From Actinomadura viridilutea (GTDB lineage: Bacteria; Actinomycetota; Actinomycetes; Streptosporangiales; Streptosporangiaceae): a stretch of DNA of 55,076 bases. Numbering within the stretch: position 1 is the first letter of the stretch; each line of letters begins with the position of its first letter. Below are positions 33,694 to 42,587 of the stretch, piece by piece. Location of the stretch: positions 1 through 55,076 of the forward strand of contig PVNI01000026.1 in assembly GCA_003001795.1 (NCBI GenBank), given 5' to 3'. The notes under the pieces were generated by a model. The model worked only from the letters and a program-made list of their open reading frames with translations. It made no database searches and was not told the DNA's origin. The position numbers were made by a program, and so were the translations under genes.

Positions 33694-34048
33694 CAGGTGA
33701 GCTGCTGCGAACCACACCGCCCTTGGATGGACGGTGCAATGTCGGGCTTATCCTCCAATCGCAAGGGGATGGGATGAGCAACCAGCCTCTGCCGAGCACC
33801 CACGTCCAGAAGCGTCCAGCCGCCAACCGCGTTCCTTGAGGGGCATGAGTCAACTCCTCAAAGCCATCCCTCTACTCAGGAAGGAACCGGCTGGCCAGCA
33901 TCACCCTGCATAGGGGCCACCCATTCTGGTCGGATAATGACCTACTTCCTTGCACTGCACCCCAACTCGGCTGGACACAGAAATCTCCAGTGCGACCAAC
34001 GGGCCGGCAACCACGCCAATCCGGCAGCCGGATATGCCTCCGCAGCGG
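33694..34048. other. Convergent intergenic region, nothing recognised
   Basis: 355 bases between the end of the phosphotransferase gene and the end of the minus-strand RsbW-like gene. Open frames are short and without ribosome sites, and I see no strong hairpin. It must contain the ends of both transcripts. Confidence 0.4.
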
Positions 34049-34504
34049 TCATGAGCTTTGTCGTTCAATGTCGAGAAGAACCCAGACGAGATGACCGTCT
34101 TCCGGACTACCTCGCACTCCTATCCGTGCCGCGAGATTGCGTATTACATGCAGTCCGCGACCACGTTCGCTCGACTCGTTTGCGATGGCGTCTGGGAAGC
34201 GCGGCGTTCCCTTTCCCCCTAGGTCGTAGACGGCGATCTGCACGTTGCTGTGGCGCGTGATCTCGACACCGAACCATCCGCCCGGTTCTCCGGACCGTGA
34301 GTGAAGCAACGCGTTGCTGACCAGTTCACATGCGATCAACTCGGCGTCGTCGGCCCGACCCGTGTCCGCAAGCATGTAGGCGGCGAACTTGCGCGCGGGG
34401 GCGGCTTGGTCCGCCCTTCCGGCGAAGACACGGCGCCATGACATCGGTTCGCCCTCGACCAGCCAGTGTCTTGCCTGCAACGCAGATTCCCTCAGTGTCA
34501 CCAC
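34049..34504 (-). CDS. RsbW-like histidine-kinase-type ATPase
   Basis: A 151-residue GHKL ATPase, the second of its kind in the window and only distantly similar to the first. The N box is ELVSNALLHS, G1 is YDLGGKG, and the G2-like segment GRGLHVIRNL. It starts at a GTG with GAGGGGAAAC directly upstream. It stands alone, without an HTH or DUF397 neighbour. Its role as an anti-sigma-type regulator is inferred from the fold. Confidence 0.82.
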   Translation of the reverse strand: MVTLRESALQARHWLVEGEPMSWRRVFAGRADQAAPARKFAAYMLADTGRADDAELIACELVSNALLHSRSGEPGGWFGVEITRHSNVQIAVYDLGGKGTPRFPDAIANESSERGRGLHVIRNLAARIGVRGSPEDGHLVWVLLDIERQSS

Positions 34505-35117
34505 GTTTCCCCTCCCCTCACTTTGCCGCTTCGGCTCATCTGTTGGATCCCGTGCGGCGCACCGCCATAAGGGCTCACCTGAAGGGGACGCGTCAAGTTA
34601 ACGGCGCACGTTTTCAATCGAAGGAAACAGCACTTGTTCTTGCCAAGAGATAAGATAAAGACCATGGTCATCGCTTGTAGAGAAATCCCCCGACCCTCGC
34701 GTTAAAGATCAGCGCCTGGTCGAAGCTGTCGAGCGGTAGCTGTGGTCGCAAGGTCAGACACGCGCCGCAGAGCGATGGCCTCCCCACGACCACCAAAACC
34801 CGGCAATCCCGACCATGATCCGCGTGTAAGCCAGTCGCGACCAGGTCACCACCAGTAATGCGCTTTCACCTCTCCACCATGGCGGTGAGTTCCTAGGCTC
34901 TCTCGAGCCGATCTTCGAACAGCTTGAGGCGGGCGATATCGGCGGCGACGGATTTTTGCTCAAAGTACGAGTGAACAAGTCATCGCAGTTGAGCAAGGCC
35001 TCAAAGTTTCGGAAGAGCGAGCCCTACGCCGTCTTCCGCGTTGGAGCTGAGGAGCGCGTGCATGCGGCCTGCATCCCGAGTTGGATGACGCCCTCCGTAC
35101 TGCGTGACCATGGAGGG
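34505..35117. other. Intergenic region, no supported gene
   Basis: About 610 bases between the divergent RsbW-like and acetyltransferase genes, with local AT-rich spots around 34600-34700. Frames on both strands are open for 60-80 codons but show no domain. The stretch 34750-35000 reads like degraded coding sequence, and I cannot name its source. Confidence 0.35.
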
Positions 35118-35693
35118 ATGGCACCGGCCAAACCTCCCCGTGACGACGATCCACACCTCGTCATCCAACCTCGTCCTTACGACCATCCCGACGTCCGGAG
35201 CCTTGTCGACGACCTCTACCTGGAACAGGTCGGTCGATATGGCTTCGCCGACGCACCGAACGAAGACCCCACAGACTTCGCCCCGCCATTGGGCGTCTTC
35301 CTCGTCGCCTACGCCGACGGCATCCCCTGCGCCTGCGGCGGCATGCGCGCCTATCGGCCCGGCGTCGCAGAGATCAAGAAAATGTACGTGACCCCAACGC
35401 ACCGCGGACGCGGTCTAGGGCGGCGGATCCTGGACAACCTGGAACAGGCCGCCCATGCCGCCAGCGCCCGCCGGATCATCCTCGAAACCGGCTCGCGCAA
35501 CACCGAAGCGCTCAGCCTCTACATACGAGCCGGGCACCGCGCCATCCCGGCCTATCGGGAGCGTGACGCCACCATCAACCGCGCCCTCGCCAAAGACCTC
35601 ATAGACGGACGCGTTGAACGAAGATATCCCGGGAAGAGTGACGTGTCGGGCCGCGCCTTTCAGCTTGGTGTCGATGACATGAGGTGCTCCTAG
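35118..35693 (+). CDS. GNAT-family N-acetyltransferase
   Basis: A 191-residue acetyl-CoA-dependent acetyltransferase. The acetyl-CoA loop is VTPTHRGRGLGRRIL, preceded by the beta strand VAEIKKMYV, and followed by ILETGSRNTEALSLYIRAGH, the standard motif B. The start is ambiguous: the ATG at 35118 gives the usual GNAT length but GGAGGG is very close to it, and a GTG at 35058 is open. The substrate is unknown. It ends 22 bases before the end of the lanthipeptide operon on the other strand. Confidence 0.78.
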   Translation: MAPAKPPRDDDPHLVIQPRPYDHPDVRSLVDDLYLEQVGRYGFADAPNEDPTDFAPPLGVFLVAYADGIPCACGGMRAYRPGVAEIKKMYVTPTHRGRGLGRRILDNLEQAAHAASARRIILETGSRNTEALSLYIRAGHRAIPAYRERDATINRALAKDLIDGRVERRYPGKSDVSGRAFQLGVDDMRCS

Positions 35694-35707
35694 ACGTTCA
35701 AAGGAGC
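35686..35707. terminator. Weak hairpin between convergent transcripts
   Basis: GCTCCT (35686-35691) and AGGAGC (35702-35707) can pair with a 10-base loop at the junction of the acetyltransferase gene and the last gene of the lanthipeptide operon. Six base pairs without a U-tract is weak support. Confidence 0.25.
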
Positions 35708-35715
35708 TGGGTGAG

Positions 35716-36714
35716 TTAGCTGCGTGGCAGAAAGGCGGCGGTGGCGGCGCGAGCGAGGACGCCTTGCGTGGTGGCCGATAGGCCGAGCCGGTTCCAGTGG
35801 AAGATCACCACGTGGGCGAGTAGCGCACGCAGGCCGCGGTCGAGGTGACCGTCGGCTGCGGCTGCTCCGAGTCGCCGTCCTGCTGCGTGAAGTTCTTCCC
35901 GCCAGGCAGTTGCGAACGCGGCCGGACCGCCAGGGCCAAAGAGGGGGTCGGTGGCTTCGGCTTCGGCGTGTATGAGCGTCCGGATCTGGTCAGCCAGGGT
36001 GTCGATTGCTTCTGGGGTTGTCGAGCGGGATGGGGCGGGGCGTAGTTGCGCGACTCGGTGGAAGACGTCGCCGCTTTCGAACCAGTCCAGTCCCGCGCCG
36101 TGGAGGAGTGACTGGAGGAGCATGATCGACATTTCGCGGCGTCCGAGTGGTGGCGATGCGGCGAGGGCGTAGTCGAGGACGCCGCGGGTGTCGGCGCAGA
36201 AGAGGTCGTGGACGGTGGCCATGGCTGTGGGGCCGCCGAACGCGGCGTGCTCCGGTTCGTAGATCGAACGCCGCCATCCTGCGATCAGCCCGAGGTCGGT
36301 CAGTTCGGTCATTGTCTCGGTGACGGCGTCGGCGACGGCCGAGGCGGCAGCCAGGCCGGGGACGGGTACGCGCAGTCGTATCCGCCAGTAGGGGTGTTTG
36401 CGTAGAAACCACCACCCGCCGATGACTTCGTGATGGTGCAGGTCGTCCAGGCGTGGCCGAAGGTGCGTAGCGGCGAGTTTTTCGGCCTGCTGCCATGCGG
36501 GCCACTCCACGAGCACTTGTTGCCACTGTTGCTCGGTGTGGCGTTCTAGCGCGGCGTACCCGGCGGCCAGGTACACCTGGACGGCTTCGGTGAGCTGGTC
36601 GGGTTGGAGGCCGTGTTTTCGCGCGGCTGCTTCTGGTGGGGTGCCTGCGAGGACGGCGAGTACGCCGGCGGCGAGTTGGGTGGGGGTGGCTTCGGTCAGG
36701 TGATCAGCAGGCAT
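35716..36714 (-). CDS. Stand-alone SpaB_C-like lanthipeptide/thiopeptide elimination-domain protein
   Basis: A 332-residue protein of the thiopeptide-type bacteriocin biosynthesis family. The diagnostic segments are WWFLRKHPYWRIRLR, YEPEHAAFGGPTAMATVHDL and FCADTRGVLDYAL, which match the SpaB_C elimination domain. An N-terminal 90-residue helical region precedes them. The ATG at 36714 overlaps the end of lanC by 19 bases and removes a long Arg/Pro-rich shadow extension. LanB in this cluster already carries its own SpaB_C domain, so this is a second copy. It may finish dehydration, act on a different residue set, or do another elimination. Confidence 0.8.
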   Translation of the reverse strand: MPADHLTEATPTQLAAGVLAVLAGTPPEAAARKHGLQPDQLTEAVQVYLAAGYAALERHTEQQWQQVLVEWPAWQQAEKLAATHLRPRLDDLHHHEVIGGWWFLRKHPYWRIRLRVPVPGLAAASAVADAVTETMTELTDLGLIAGWRRSIYEPEHAAFGGPTAMATVHDLFCADTRGVLDYALAASPPLGRREMSIMLLQSLLHGAGLDWFESGDVFHRVAQLRPAPSRSTTPEAIDTLADQIRTLIHAEAEATDPLFGPGGPAAFATAWREELHAAGRRLGAAAADGHLDRGLRALLAHVVIFHWNRLGLSATTQGVLARAATAAFLPRS

Positions 36715-37865
36715 GCGTCCCATCCCGAGTGGGGTGGCGCGGTGCGCCGCGTGGTTTCCAAGGCCAGTGCGGTTCCGGTTTTGCCGGTCAGCAGCCCCTC
36801 GTCTGAGCTTTCGTGGTGGGGGGTGGTGTGTGCGGTGAGCGCGGCGGCCAAGACGGGCAGCTGCTGGTGGAGTGCCGGGTTGGTGCTGTCGCCGGCGGCG
36901 CGGTAGACGGTTTGGTAGAGCCCGGCGAGGCCGTGACAGATTCCGGGGTCGCTGATCTGCGTCAGGTTCTGGTCGGTCAGGGAGGCCAGTAGCGCTTGTT
37001 CGGCGGTGTGTTGTCGTGTGGTGTCGCCGGTGGCGAGGGCGGCGAGCTGGAGTGCACGGGCGATGCCGGGGGTGCCGTAGCACCATGAGGGGCGTCCGGG
37101 GCGTTGCTGGGTGGGGCGGCCGGTGCGTAGGGCGGGGAGGGTGATCCATTGGGGCCACCAGGGGCCGTCTGGTGAGTGTTGCCGCCAGTTTTCGATCCAG
37201 TCGGTTAGCCGTTCGAGCGCTTCGTGCTGTCCTTCGACGACGTGGCCGGCGCGGGTGGCCAGGGCTAGGAGTGCGAGGATTCCGGCCGCGCCGTGTGCCA
37301 TGCCGAGGTTGGCGTGTCCACCGGGTGTCGGGAGGGTTGGGTCGGGGTCGTGTGTGACCCACCAGCCGGGCAGTTCCATCCCGTCGTGGCGGATGGGGTG
37401 GGTAAGCCGTACCAGGTATCGCAGTACGTCGCCGAAGGTGTCGCTGTCGGGCTGGCGCAGGAGCAGGAGTGCGCCGATGCCGACGAGGCCGTAGAACAGG
37501 TCGTACTCGCTGAACCGGGTGTATTGGCCTGCGTTGATTCTGGTGGTGGCGGTGTTAAGGCGGCGGCGGGCAAGGCGTGCCACGTGGCGGTCCAGCGTTG
37601 CGAGTGCTTGCTCGTACCGGGGCTGGCCGTCGCTGGTGGCAGTGTGCAGCATGAACGCGACGGCGGGTGCCCCGTAGTACAGGCCTACGTGGTCACCTGC
37701 ATCGATCGGGCCGGCGGCCACCTTCCGGATCAGTGCGTGTGCCGTGGCCCAGGAGCCATGACCTGTCAGGGCACGCTCGATGTGAAGGAGCGCAGTGCCG
37801 GCTGTACCGTCCGCCAGGGATTGGTGGTGCGCCTGATCGGGGGAGATTGCCGCAGTCGACGTCAC
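36696..37865 (-). CDS. lanC: LanC-like lanthionine cyclase
   Basis: A 389-residue LanC family protein that catalyses addition of Cys thiols to dehydrated Ser/Thr to close lanthionine rings. Zinc ligands are visible as Cys262 (SWCYGTPG), Cys310 and His311 (GICHGLAG). The conserved repeats of the alpha-toroid are present, for example GHANLGMAHGAAGILAL and EYDLFYGLVGIGALLLL. The length is typical. The ATG overlaps the end of lanB (ATGA), so lanB and lanC are translationally coupled. Confidence 0.92.
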   Translation of the reverse strand: MTSTAAISPDQAHHQSLADGTAGTALLHIERALTGHGSWATAHALIRKVAAGPIDAGDHVGLYYGAPAVAFMLHTATSDGQPRYEQALATLDRHVARLARRRLNTATTRINAGQYTRFSEYDLFYGLVGIGALLLLRQPDSDTFGDVLRYLVRLTHPIRHDGMELPGWWVTHDPDPTLPTPGGHANLGMAHGAAGILALLALATRAGHVVEGQHEALERLTDWIENWRQHSPDGPWWPQWITLPALRTGRPTQQRPGRPSWCYGTPGIARALQLAALATGDTTRQHTAEQALLASLTDQNLTQISDPGICHGLAGLYQTVYRAAGDSTNPALHQQLPVLAAALTAHTTPHHESSDEGLLTGKTGTALALETTRRTAPPHSGWDACLLIT

Positions 37866-40800
37866 TGGGCACCTGCAGAGGGTGATGTGGTGGCCAGGTT
37901 GCGGAGGGCGGCAGCGCGAGCCAGGCGGATGGTGGTGGCTTCATGCTCGGGGTCGAGGCCGAGCGCCCGGACGTGGTGTCCGTGCAGGAGCGTCGTCAAC
38001 AGGTCTTCAGGATTGCGCTGTTGGGCGAGTAGGTGATGGTAGGTGGCCAATGCGCGGGCCCTGTTCTGCCATGCGGTGGCGACTGCGTCTCCGCATGGCA
38101 GGGCACGGACGGCGGCGAAGTCGTCCGCGGGGTCGGCCAAGCGGAAGGTGATGTCGCGTACGTCTGGGGCCACGGGTCCGAGCCGTTGCTTTGCGCAGCG
38201 GACTAGCGTGCGGTAGCCGGTTGCGGTATCGGGGGCGAACGATGCGGCGAGATGCGTCATTGAGGCGGCCGCGACGGCCTGTGCCGCCACTCCGGCGGCT
38301 TGGACCATCGTGATTTGGGCGATGGCGGCTGCGGTGTCGGCGGTGAACACTTCCTCGGCGGCTTCCAAGGCCGGGCCGTGCCCGTAGCGGCCGGATTGTT
38401 CTGCGGTGGGAGCCAGTACGAGCTGTGCGAGCAGGCCGCGTGCTTGTAGGTGCTGGGCGAAGGCGGCCAGCCGTGCAGCCACCGGCCCGTACTGGGATTG
38501 ATCGGCGAGCCGGAACAGCACCACGAGGTATTGGTCGGCCTCTAGGCGGATCAGGTCGCGGTGCCTGCTCGCCCACCACCGCCGGATCGGTGCGCCGACC
38601 TGGTGAACGAACGCGGGCAGGTGGCGGGCGAGGATGGTGTCGAACCGCGCGGGGTTGCCCACCAGGTGCGCCCGCAGCAGCAGTGCATCACCCGGTTGGT
38701 GGACGACACCGGGTGGCGTGGTCGCCGGCAGCCGCCGCGTCGGTGCAGTGGCTGCGACCATCGGGATCACCAGTTCCGTGGCGCGTTCTGCCCAGCCCTG
38801 GCCGGCGGTCGAGGCGTCTTCGCGAAGCTCGACTTGTTCGGTCTTGTTCAGCCGGGTGCGTAGCAGCCAGCGGTCCAAGGGCTGGTCCAAGTTCAGCGGT
38901 AGACGCAGTTCCCCGTGGCACAGCACGACGCGGGCGGGCACCTTCCATCGGTCGCGCCATCTACGCAAGGCCTCTTCCCAGTCGTCACTGGTTGCGGTCA
39001 GGTCCCCCTGGTTGAGGAGCCAGCGTGCGGGAGACAACACCGTGCGCCGGTAGCGGATGCGGGGGACGTACGGCAGGGTGCGGGCTGCTCCCAAATCGAG
39101 CGGGCCGAACACGGCGCTGCGCGCATCGGCGACTTCTGCCAGGAACCGCGCCAACGGCGGCGTCTGCACCGTGGTGTCCAAAGCGTGGGGGATGTAGGCG
39201 AGCACGCGCCGACCAGTGGAGCGCTGCACCAGGTACATCTGATCGGCGTCTGCGGTGACCGCCAGGTCGTCCAAGCTGAGCACGCCACGCCCAGCACCAC
39301 TGGCACACGAGTGATCGTGGGCGGTGTCGGGGTGTTCGGCCAGCGGCAGCACGACCGTCCCAGCGTGTGGGGCAACGCGCACGACGTTGTCGTTGTGCGG
39401 GCGGCGGGGCGCAAACGACAGCTGCGCCACCACAGCATCGCCGTCGGCGGGCGCGTAGGTGCGGGCGAGACGAGCGCGGTCGGCCTCGTCAAGCAGGTAG
39501 GCGAACCGGCCGATCATGCTGGTGTGGGCGCGCGGCGCAGCCACCACGTGGAGGGTGAAGTCGCCGCGGTTGATCGCCTCTGCGGAGTCGGCATGGAGCG
39601 CAACGCCGAGCTCGATACGCGGCGGCACCACTGCCTCGTTCTGGTCGCCGATCATCAGCGCCTGCACATCGGCGTCGGACAGCCTGATCTCCTCAAGCCC
39701 GTCCACGAGTGCCTGCTGGATCATCGCCATCAATGTGGCGTCGCGTTGAGTCAGCGCACGCCATGCGGGGCGTGCACGGGGCGCACCCAGGTGGCCGTGG
39801 GGATACCCCAGTCCCGAGTCGGCGAGCAGCTCCCGGATCGGGACGAGCGCACCGGTGCCGTAGCGGGCGCGGAATCGGGCGTGGTAATCCAGCCACGCCG
39901 TCGTGCCGAACGGTTGTGCCGATAGTCGCAGCAGGACATCGGCCGCGCGTTCGGCCTCCTTTAGCACCGGTTCAGGCATGGTGATGTAGGCGTTGAGCCG
40001 TAGGTCAGCCGCCAGCACATGCCCCGTGCCGGTCGCCAGGCTGCGCATCGTGTCGGTGACTTCGGCGCGCAGGGTCGCCGATCGCACCGGGTCGGCGGTG
40101 GTGTTGTGTTCGACCAGCCGGGCGTTGACGGCCTCCAGTTGGTCGAGCAGGTCGGCGATCTCGGCGAGCTCCTCGTCTGCGGTCTCGTGGACACCTGCAC
40201 GGCGGAGCTCCTGGATGAGGTGGTTGAGCGGGTCTTCAATGGTCGAGGCGGGACGCAGGCTGGTGATGAGGAATCCGCCGTCGATCAGGCCATGCAGCAG
40301 CCGGTGTATCTGGTCAACGCCGGCGCTGGGGAACCGTTGGGACATGCGATCGGCCAGCACAGCAAGCCGCTGGGGCCTGACGGCCTGGTCGAGGGCGTAG
40401 GCGATGGGTGCGGTGAGACGCACCGATGCTTCCCTCAGCGGCCCCGGCGATCGCGCCCCGAGGTCGGCTCTGCGGAGGACGATGAAGTGGCCGTCGCGGA
40501 CGGTTCCGGTGTTGTCCGTGACGACCGACAGCCGCATCCGCAGGGCACGGTTCTGCTCTATGTGGTTGATCAGCTCGGTGAGCCATTCGGCGTCGGCACG
40601 GACGACGACGCGGTGACCAGTGCCGACTTTCGCCGCCGCCGGCCCGAGAGCAGCGGTGGTGACTCCGGCGAACATCCCGAAGGGAGTGGCGCGCCGCTCC
40701 CACCGCAGCATGTATGACGCCAGCGATGCCACCGTGCGGCGAAGCCGCCGCCCTGCGGGACAGCCGTCTGCCAGGAGGCGCTCAACACCGGCGGCCAGGT

Positions 40801-40993
40801 CTGGGCTGGACAGTCCTACGGCCTCGCGCACCTCGCAGCGCGCCCAGATGTGCGCCAACCACGCGGCTCCCTCCCGCTCCACGGCGGTGGGGTCGGTCAG
40901 GTCCAAGTCGCCGGGGGGCGTCATGCCCGGGGGGCATGTGGTCGCACGGACCAGCACGAATCCGGCGTGGCGAAAACGACGAGGAACCGCCAC
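37862..40993 (-). CDS. lanB: LanB lantibiotic dehydratase
   Basis: A 1043-residue class I dehydratase, which glutamylates Ser/Thr of the precursor using glutamyl-tRNA and then eliminates glutamate. The N-terminal part has family segments such as RWERRATPFGMFAGVTTAAL and DFTLHVVAAPRAHTSMIGRF. The last 250 residues form the SpaB_C elimination domain (PIRRWWASRHRDLIRLEADQ, GRYGHGPALEAAEEVFTADT). I chose the GTG at 40993, preceded by GGGAAGAGGG; a TTG at 41074 is open but falls inside the hairpin-containing gap after the precursor gene. It is coupled to lanC downstream. Confidence 0.92.
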   Translation of the reverse strand: MAVPRRFRHAGFVLVRATTCPPGMTPPGDLDLTDPTAVEREGAAWLAHIWARCEVREAVGLSSPDLAAGVERLLADGCPAGRRLRRTVASLASYMLRWERRATPFGMFAGVTTAALGPAAAKVGTGHRVVVRADAEWLTELINHIEQNRALRMRLSVVTDNTGTVRDGHFIVLRRADLGARSPGPLREASVRLTAPIAYALDQAVRPQRLAVLADRMSQRFPSAGVDQIHRLLHGLIDGGFLITSLRPASTIEDPLNHLIQELRRAGVHETADEELAEIADLLDQLEAVNARLVEHNTTADPVRSATLRAEVTDTMRSLATGTGHVLAADLRLNAYITMPEPVLKEAERAADVLLRLSAQPFGTTAWLDYHARFRARYGTGALVPIRELLADSGLGYPHGHLGAPRARPAWRALTQRDATLMAMIQQALVDGLEEIRLSDADVQALMIGDQNEAVVPPRIELGVALHADSAEAINRGDFTLHVVAAPRAHTSMIGRFAYLLDEADRARLARTYAPADGDAVVAQLSFAPRRPHNDNVVRVAPHAGTVVLPLAEHPDTAHDHSCASGAGRGVLSLDDLAVTADADQMYLVQRSTGRRVLAYIPHALDTTVQTPPLARFLAEVADARSAVFGPLDLGAARTLPYVPRIRYRRTVLSPARWLLNQGDLTATSDDWEEALRRWRDRWKVPARVVLCHGELRLPLNLDQPLDRWLLRTRLNKTEQVELREDASTAGQGWAERATELVIPMVAATAPTRRLPATTPPGVVHQPGDALLLRAHLVGNPARFDTILARHLPAFVHQVGAPIRRWWASRHRDLIRLEADQYLVVLFRLADQSQYGPVAARLAAFAQHLQARGLLAQLVLAPTAEQSGRYGHGPALEAAEEVFTADTAAAIAQITMVQAAGVAAQAVAAASMTHLAASFAPDTATGYRTLVRCAKQRLGPVAPDVRDITFRLADPADDFAAVRALPCGDAVATAWQNRARALATYHHLLAQQRNPEDLLTTLLHGHHVRALGLDPEHEATTIRLARAAALRNLATTSPSAGAQ

Positions 40994-41020
40994 AGCCCTC
41001 TTCCCTTCTTCACACCAGGC

Positions 41021-41067
41021 CCTGCCCGGGGGCGACAGCCCTTTTGGTGGCGCCGCCCCCGGGTAGG
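41021..41067 (-). terminator. Hairpin between precursor gene and lanB, probable attenuator
   Basis: CCTGCCCGGGGGCG (41021-41034) and CGCCCCCGGGTAGG (41054-41067) pair over 14 positions with one mismatch, including a perfect 10-bp GC core, around a 19-base loop. It begins 11 bases after the precursor stop and ends about 28 bases before the lanB start. Partial termination here would give more precursor than enzyme transcript, as in other lantibiotic operons. Confidence 0.65.
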
Positions 41068-41078
41068 CGTTCAAGCAG

Positions 41079-41276
41079 TTAGAACGGGTCGTTGGAGCTG
41101 GTGCTGCATGCGCTGGTGCTGCAGGTACTGCCGCAGCCGTCGCTGGTGGAGCACATCATGGCCACCAGCGGCGTGGTGGACTCCACCACGCGCATGTCCA
41201 GCACGAACTCCTCCTCGGCGACCTCGGCCTGGTCGTCGACGGGTTCGATGGCGTCCAGGGTCAGGGATAGAGCCAT
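41079..41276 (-). CDS. FxLD-family lanthipeptide precursor
   Basis: A 65-residue precursor peptide. The leader is acidic and contains the family's FxLD motif as EEEFVLDMRVVES. The core, after a hydrophobic TTPLVAMM stretch, reads CSTSDGCGSTCSTSACSTSS and ends NDPF. It has four Cys and twelve Ser/Thr, with no aromatic residue except the final Phe. An Asp-Gly pair (TSDGCG) is a prime site for the PCMT-like methyltransferase encoded next door. The ATG at 41276 has GGAG upstream at good distance; an ATG at 41291 is open. It lies 66 bases after the methyltransferase gene and is followed by a strong hairpin. The leader cleavage site is not certain and no dedicated protease is seen. Confidence 0.88.
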   Translation of the reverse strand: MALSLTLDAIEPVDDQAEVAEEEFVLDMRVVESTTPLVAMMCSTSDGCGSTCSTSACSTSSNDPF

Positions 41277-41342
41277 CAGCTCACTCCTCACACACTTCGG
41301 GGGTGAACGGTGCGGTGCTCTCTGGCTCGCCGGACAGGCTGG

Positions 41343-42587
41343 TCAGCTCGACGGGAGCCAGGAGATCGAGACGGCGCCATGGTGCTTTTCCAGCACCGCC
41401 GAGTAATCCGGAAGCGGGGGAACAGGGGTCCCGGTCGGCCAGAATGCGAACGACGGCGCGCGGTGACGTCCGTTGCGATCCCACGCCTGGACCTGTTCCA
41501 CAACAGCTGTGGCCGCGGCTTGGCCGTGGACGCCGTAGGCGGTGGCGCCGAACTCCACGCCCTCGCCGTCCATCGCCGGACGCACTGCCAGGTAGGCGAC
41601 GGAGTCCCCACGCACACCGCCGACCGGGAACCACGTCTTGCCCAGCTCCGCCGCCAGTTCGGTGTCCGGGTCAGCGGTAATCCGGCAGAAGCCGGGCAAG
41701 AACGCTGCAAACCACAGATGCAGGTCGGCGAACGAGACCCTCTTCCCGATGGTGACGCCGGACCATACCGACACCGGCTCGCTCGCCAGCACCCCATCCA
41801 GCAGATGCAACGTGTCGGGAACCTCAGCGTCGAACTGCAGCCGTAGATGCTTGCCGTGCCAGTCCGGCAGCAGGAACGTCCGCTCGACGTGCGCCCCCTG
41901 CCCCTGCATCGGCACGAACCCGGCCACCTCAACGTCACTGCTCACCAGATGATCTCCGTCGCGGCGGAAAGCGATGGTCCTGGTGATGCCGTTCATGCGC
42001 AGCGGCACCACCAGCACACCGTCGGCGATCAGCTGGTCCAGCCAGGCCGGGGGAATGTCCCACGCCCCCACGGTGACCAGTGTCCGATCGAACGGACCGA
42101 AACCGGGCACAGGATGTTCGGCGTCCGCCTGCATGACGCTGACCCGATCGCCGTACCCTGCCCGATCCAACAGGACGACGGCACGCTCGACGATCTCACT
42201 GTCGATGTCGATGCTGACCACATGCCCACCCGGGCCGACGACCTCGGCCAGCAGCGCGGCGTTGTAGCCGCCCGAGCCGATCTCCAGCACGGTCATGCCG
42301 GGACGGATGTCGGCCATCTCGATCATGCGGGCCTGAATGTAGGCGGCGCTGACCGACGACAGGTGTCCGCCGTGCTCATCGGTCTTGGTCACCACCGCGC
42401 GGTCCACGCTGTAGACCACGTCGAGAGGAGTGTCAGCCGGCACGAACGCCTCGCGCGCAACCGTGCGGAACGCCTTCTCCACCGCAGGCGAGACGATCTG
42501 CCCCTTCGACAGCAGCGTGTCGACCAGTTCGTCACGCAAGCGCGCCGCCTGCTCAGAGTCGCCGGTCCTGTCCACTGCCTGAATCAC
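41343..42587 (-). CDS. FxLD-system protein-(iso)aspartate O-methyltransferase-like enzyme
   Basis: A 414-residue methyltransferase. The first 220 residues follow the PCMT fold: IVSPAVEKAFRTVAREAFVP, then SSVSAAYIQARMIEM, motif I MTVLEIGSGGYNAALLAEV at about residue 99-117, and GAWDIPPAWLDQLIADGVLV. The C-terminal 190 residues are the extension seen in the FxLD system. In lanthipeptide clusters such enzymes methylate an aspartate of the modified peptide, leading to succinimide or isoaspartate. It starts at a GTG with GGGGGAGAG upstream and is the gene just before the precursor. Confidence 0.88.
   Translation of the reverse strand: MIQAVDRTGDSEQAARLRDELVDTLLSKGQIVSPAVEKAFRTVAREAFVPADTPLDVVYSVDRAVVTKTDEHGGHLSSVSAAYIQARMIEMADIRPGMTVLEIGSGGYNAALLAEVVGPGGHVVSIDIDSEIVERAVVLLDRAGYGDRVSVMQADAEHPVPGFGPFDRTLVTVGAWDIPPAWLDQLIADGVLVVPLRMNGITRTIAFRRDGDHLVSSDVEVAGFVPMQGQGAHVERTFLLPDWHGKHLRLQFDAEVPDTLHLLDGVLASEPVSVWSGVTIGKRVSFADLHLWFAAFLPGFCRITADPDTELAAELGKTWFPVGGVRGDSVAYLAVRPAMDGEGVEFGATAYGVHGQAAATAVVEQVQAWDRNGRHRAPSFAFWPTGTPVPPLPDYSAVLEKHHGAVSISWLPSS

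Noticed and set aside
34754..34996. Possible transposase remnant on the minus strand
   Set aside because: The 80-codon frame has a protein-like look but no conserved motif that I can tie to a transposase family.
36715..37362. N-terminal extension of the stand-alone elimination-domain protein
   Set aside because: The extra 216 residues are Arg/Pro-rich antisense-like sequence overlapping lanC; the ATG at 36714 begins where family similarity begins.
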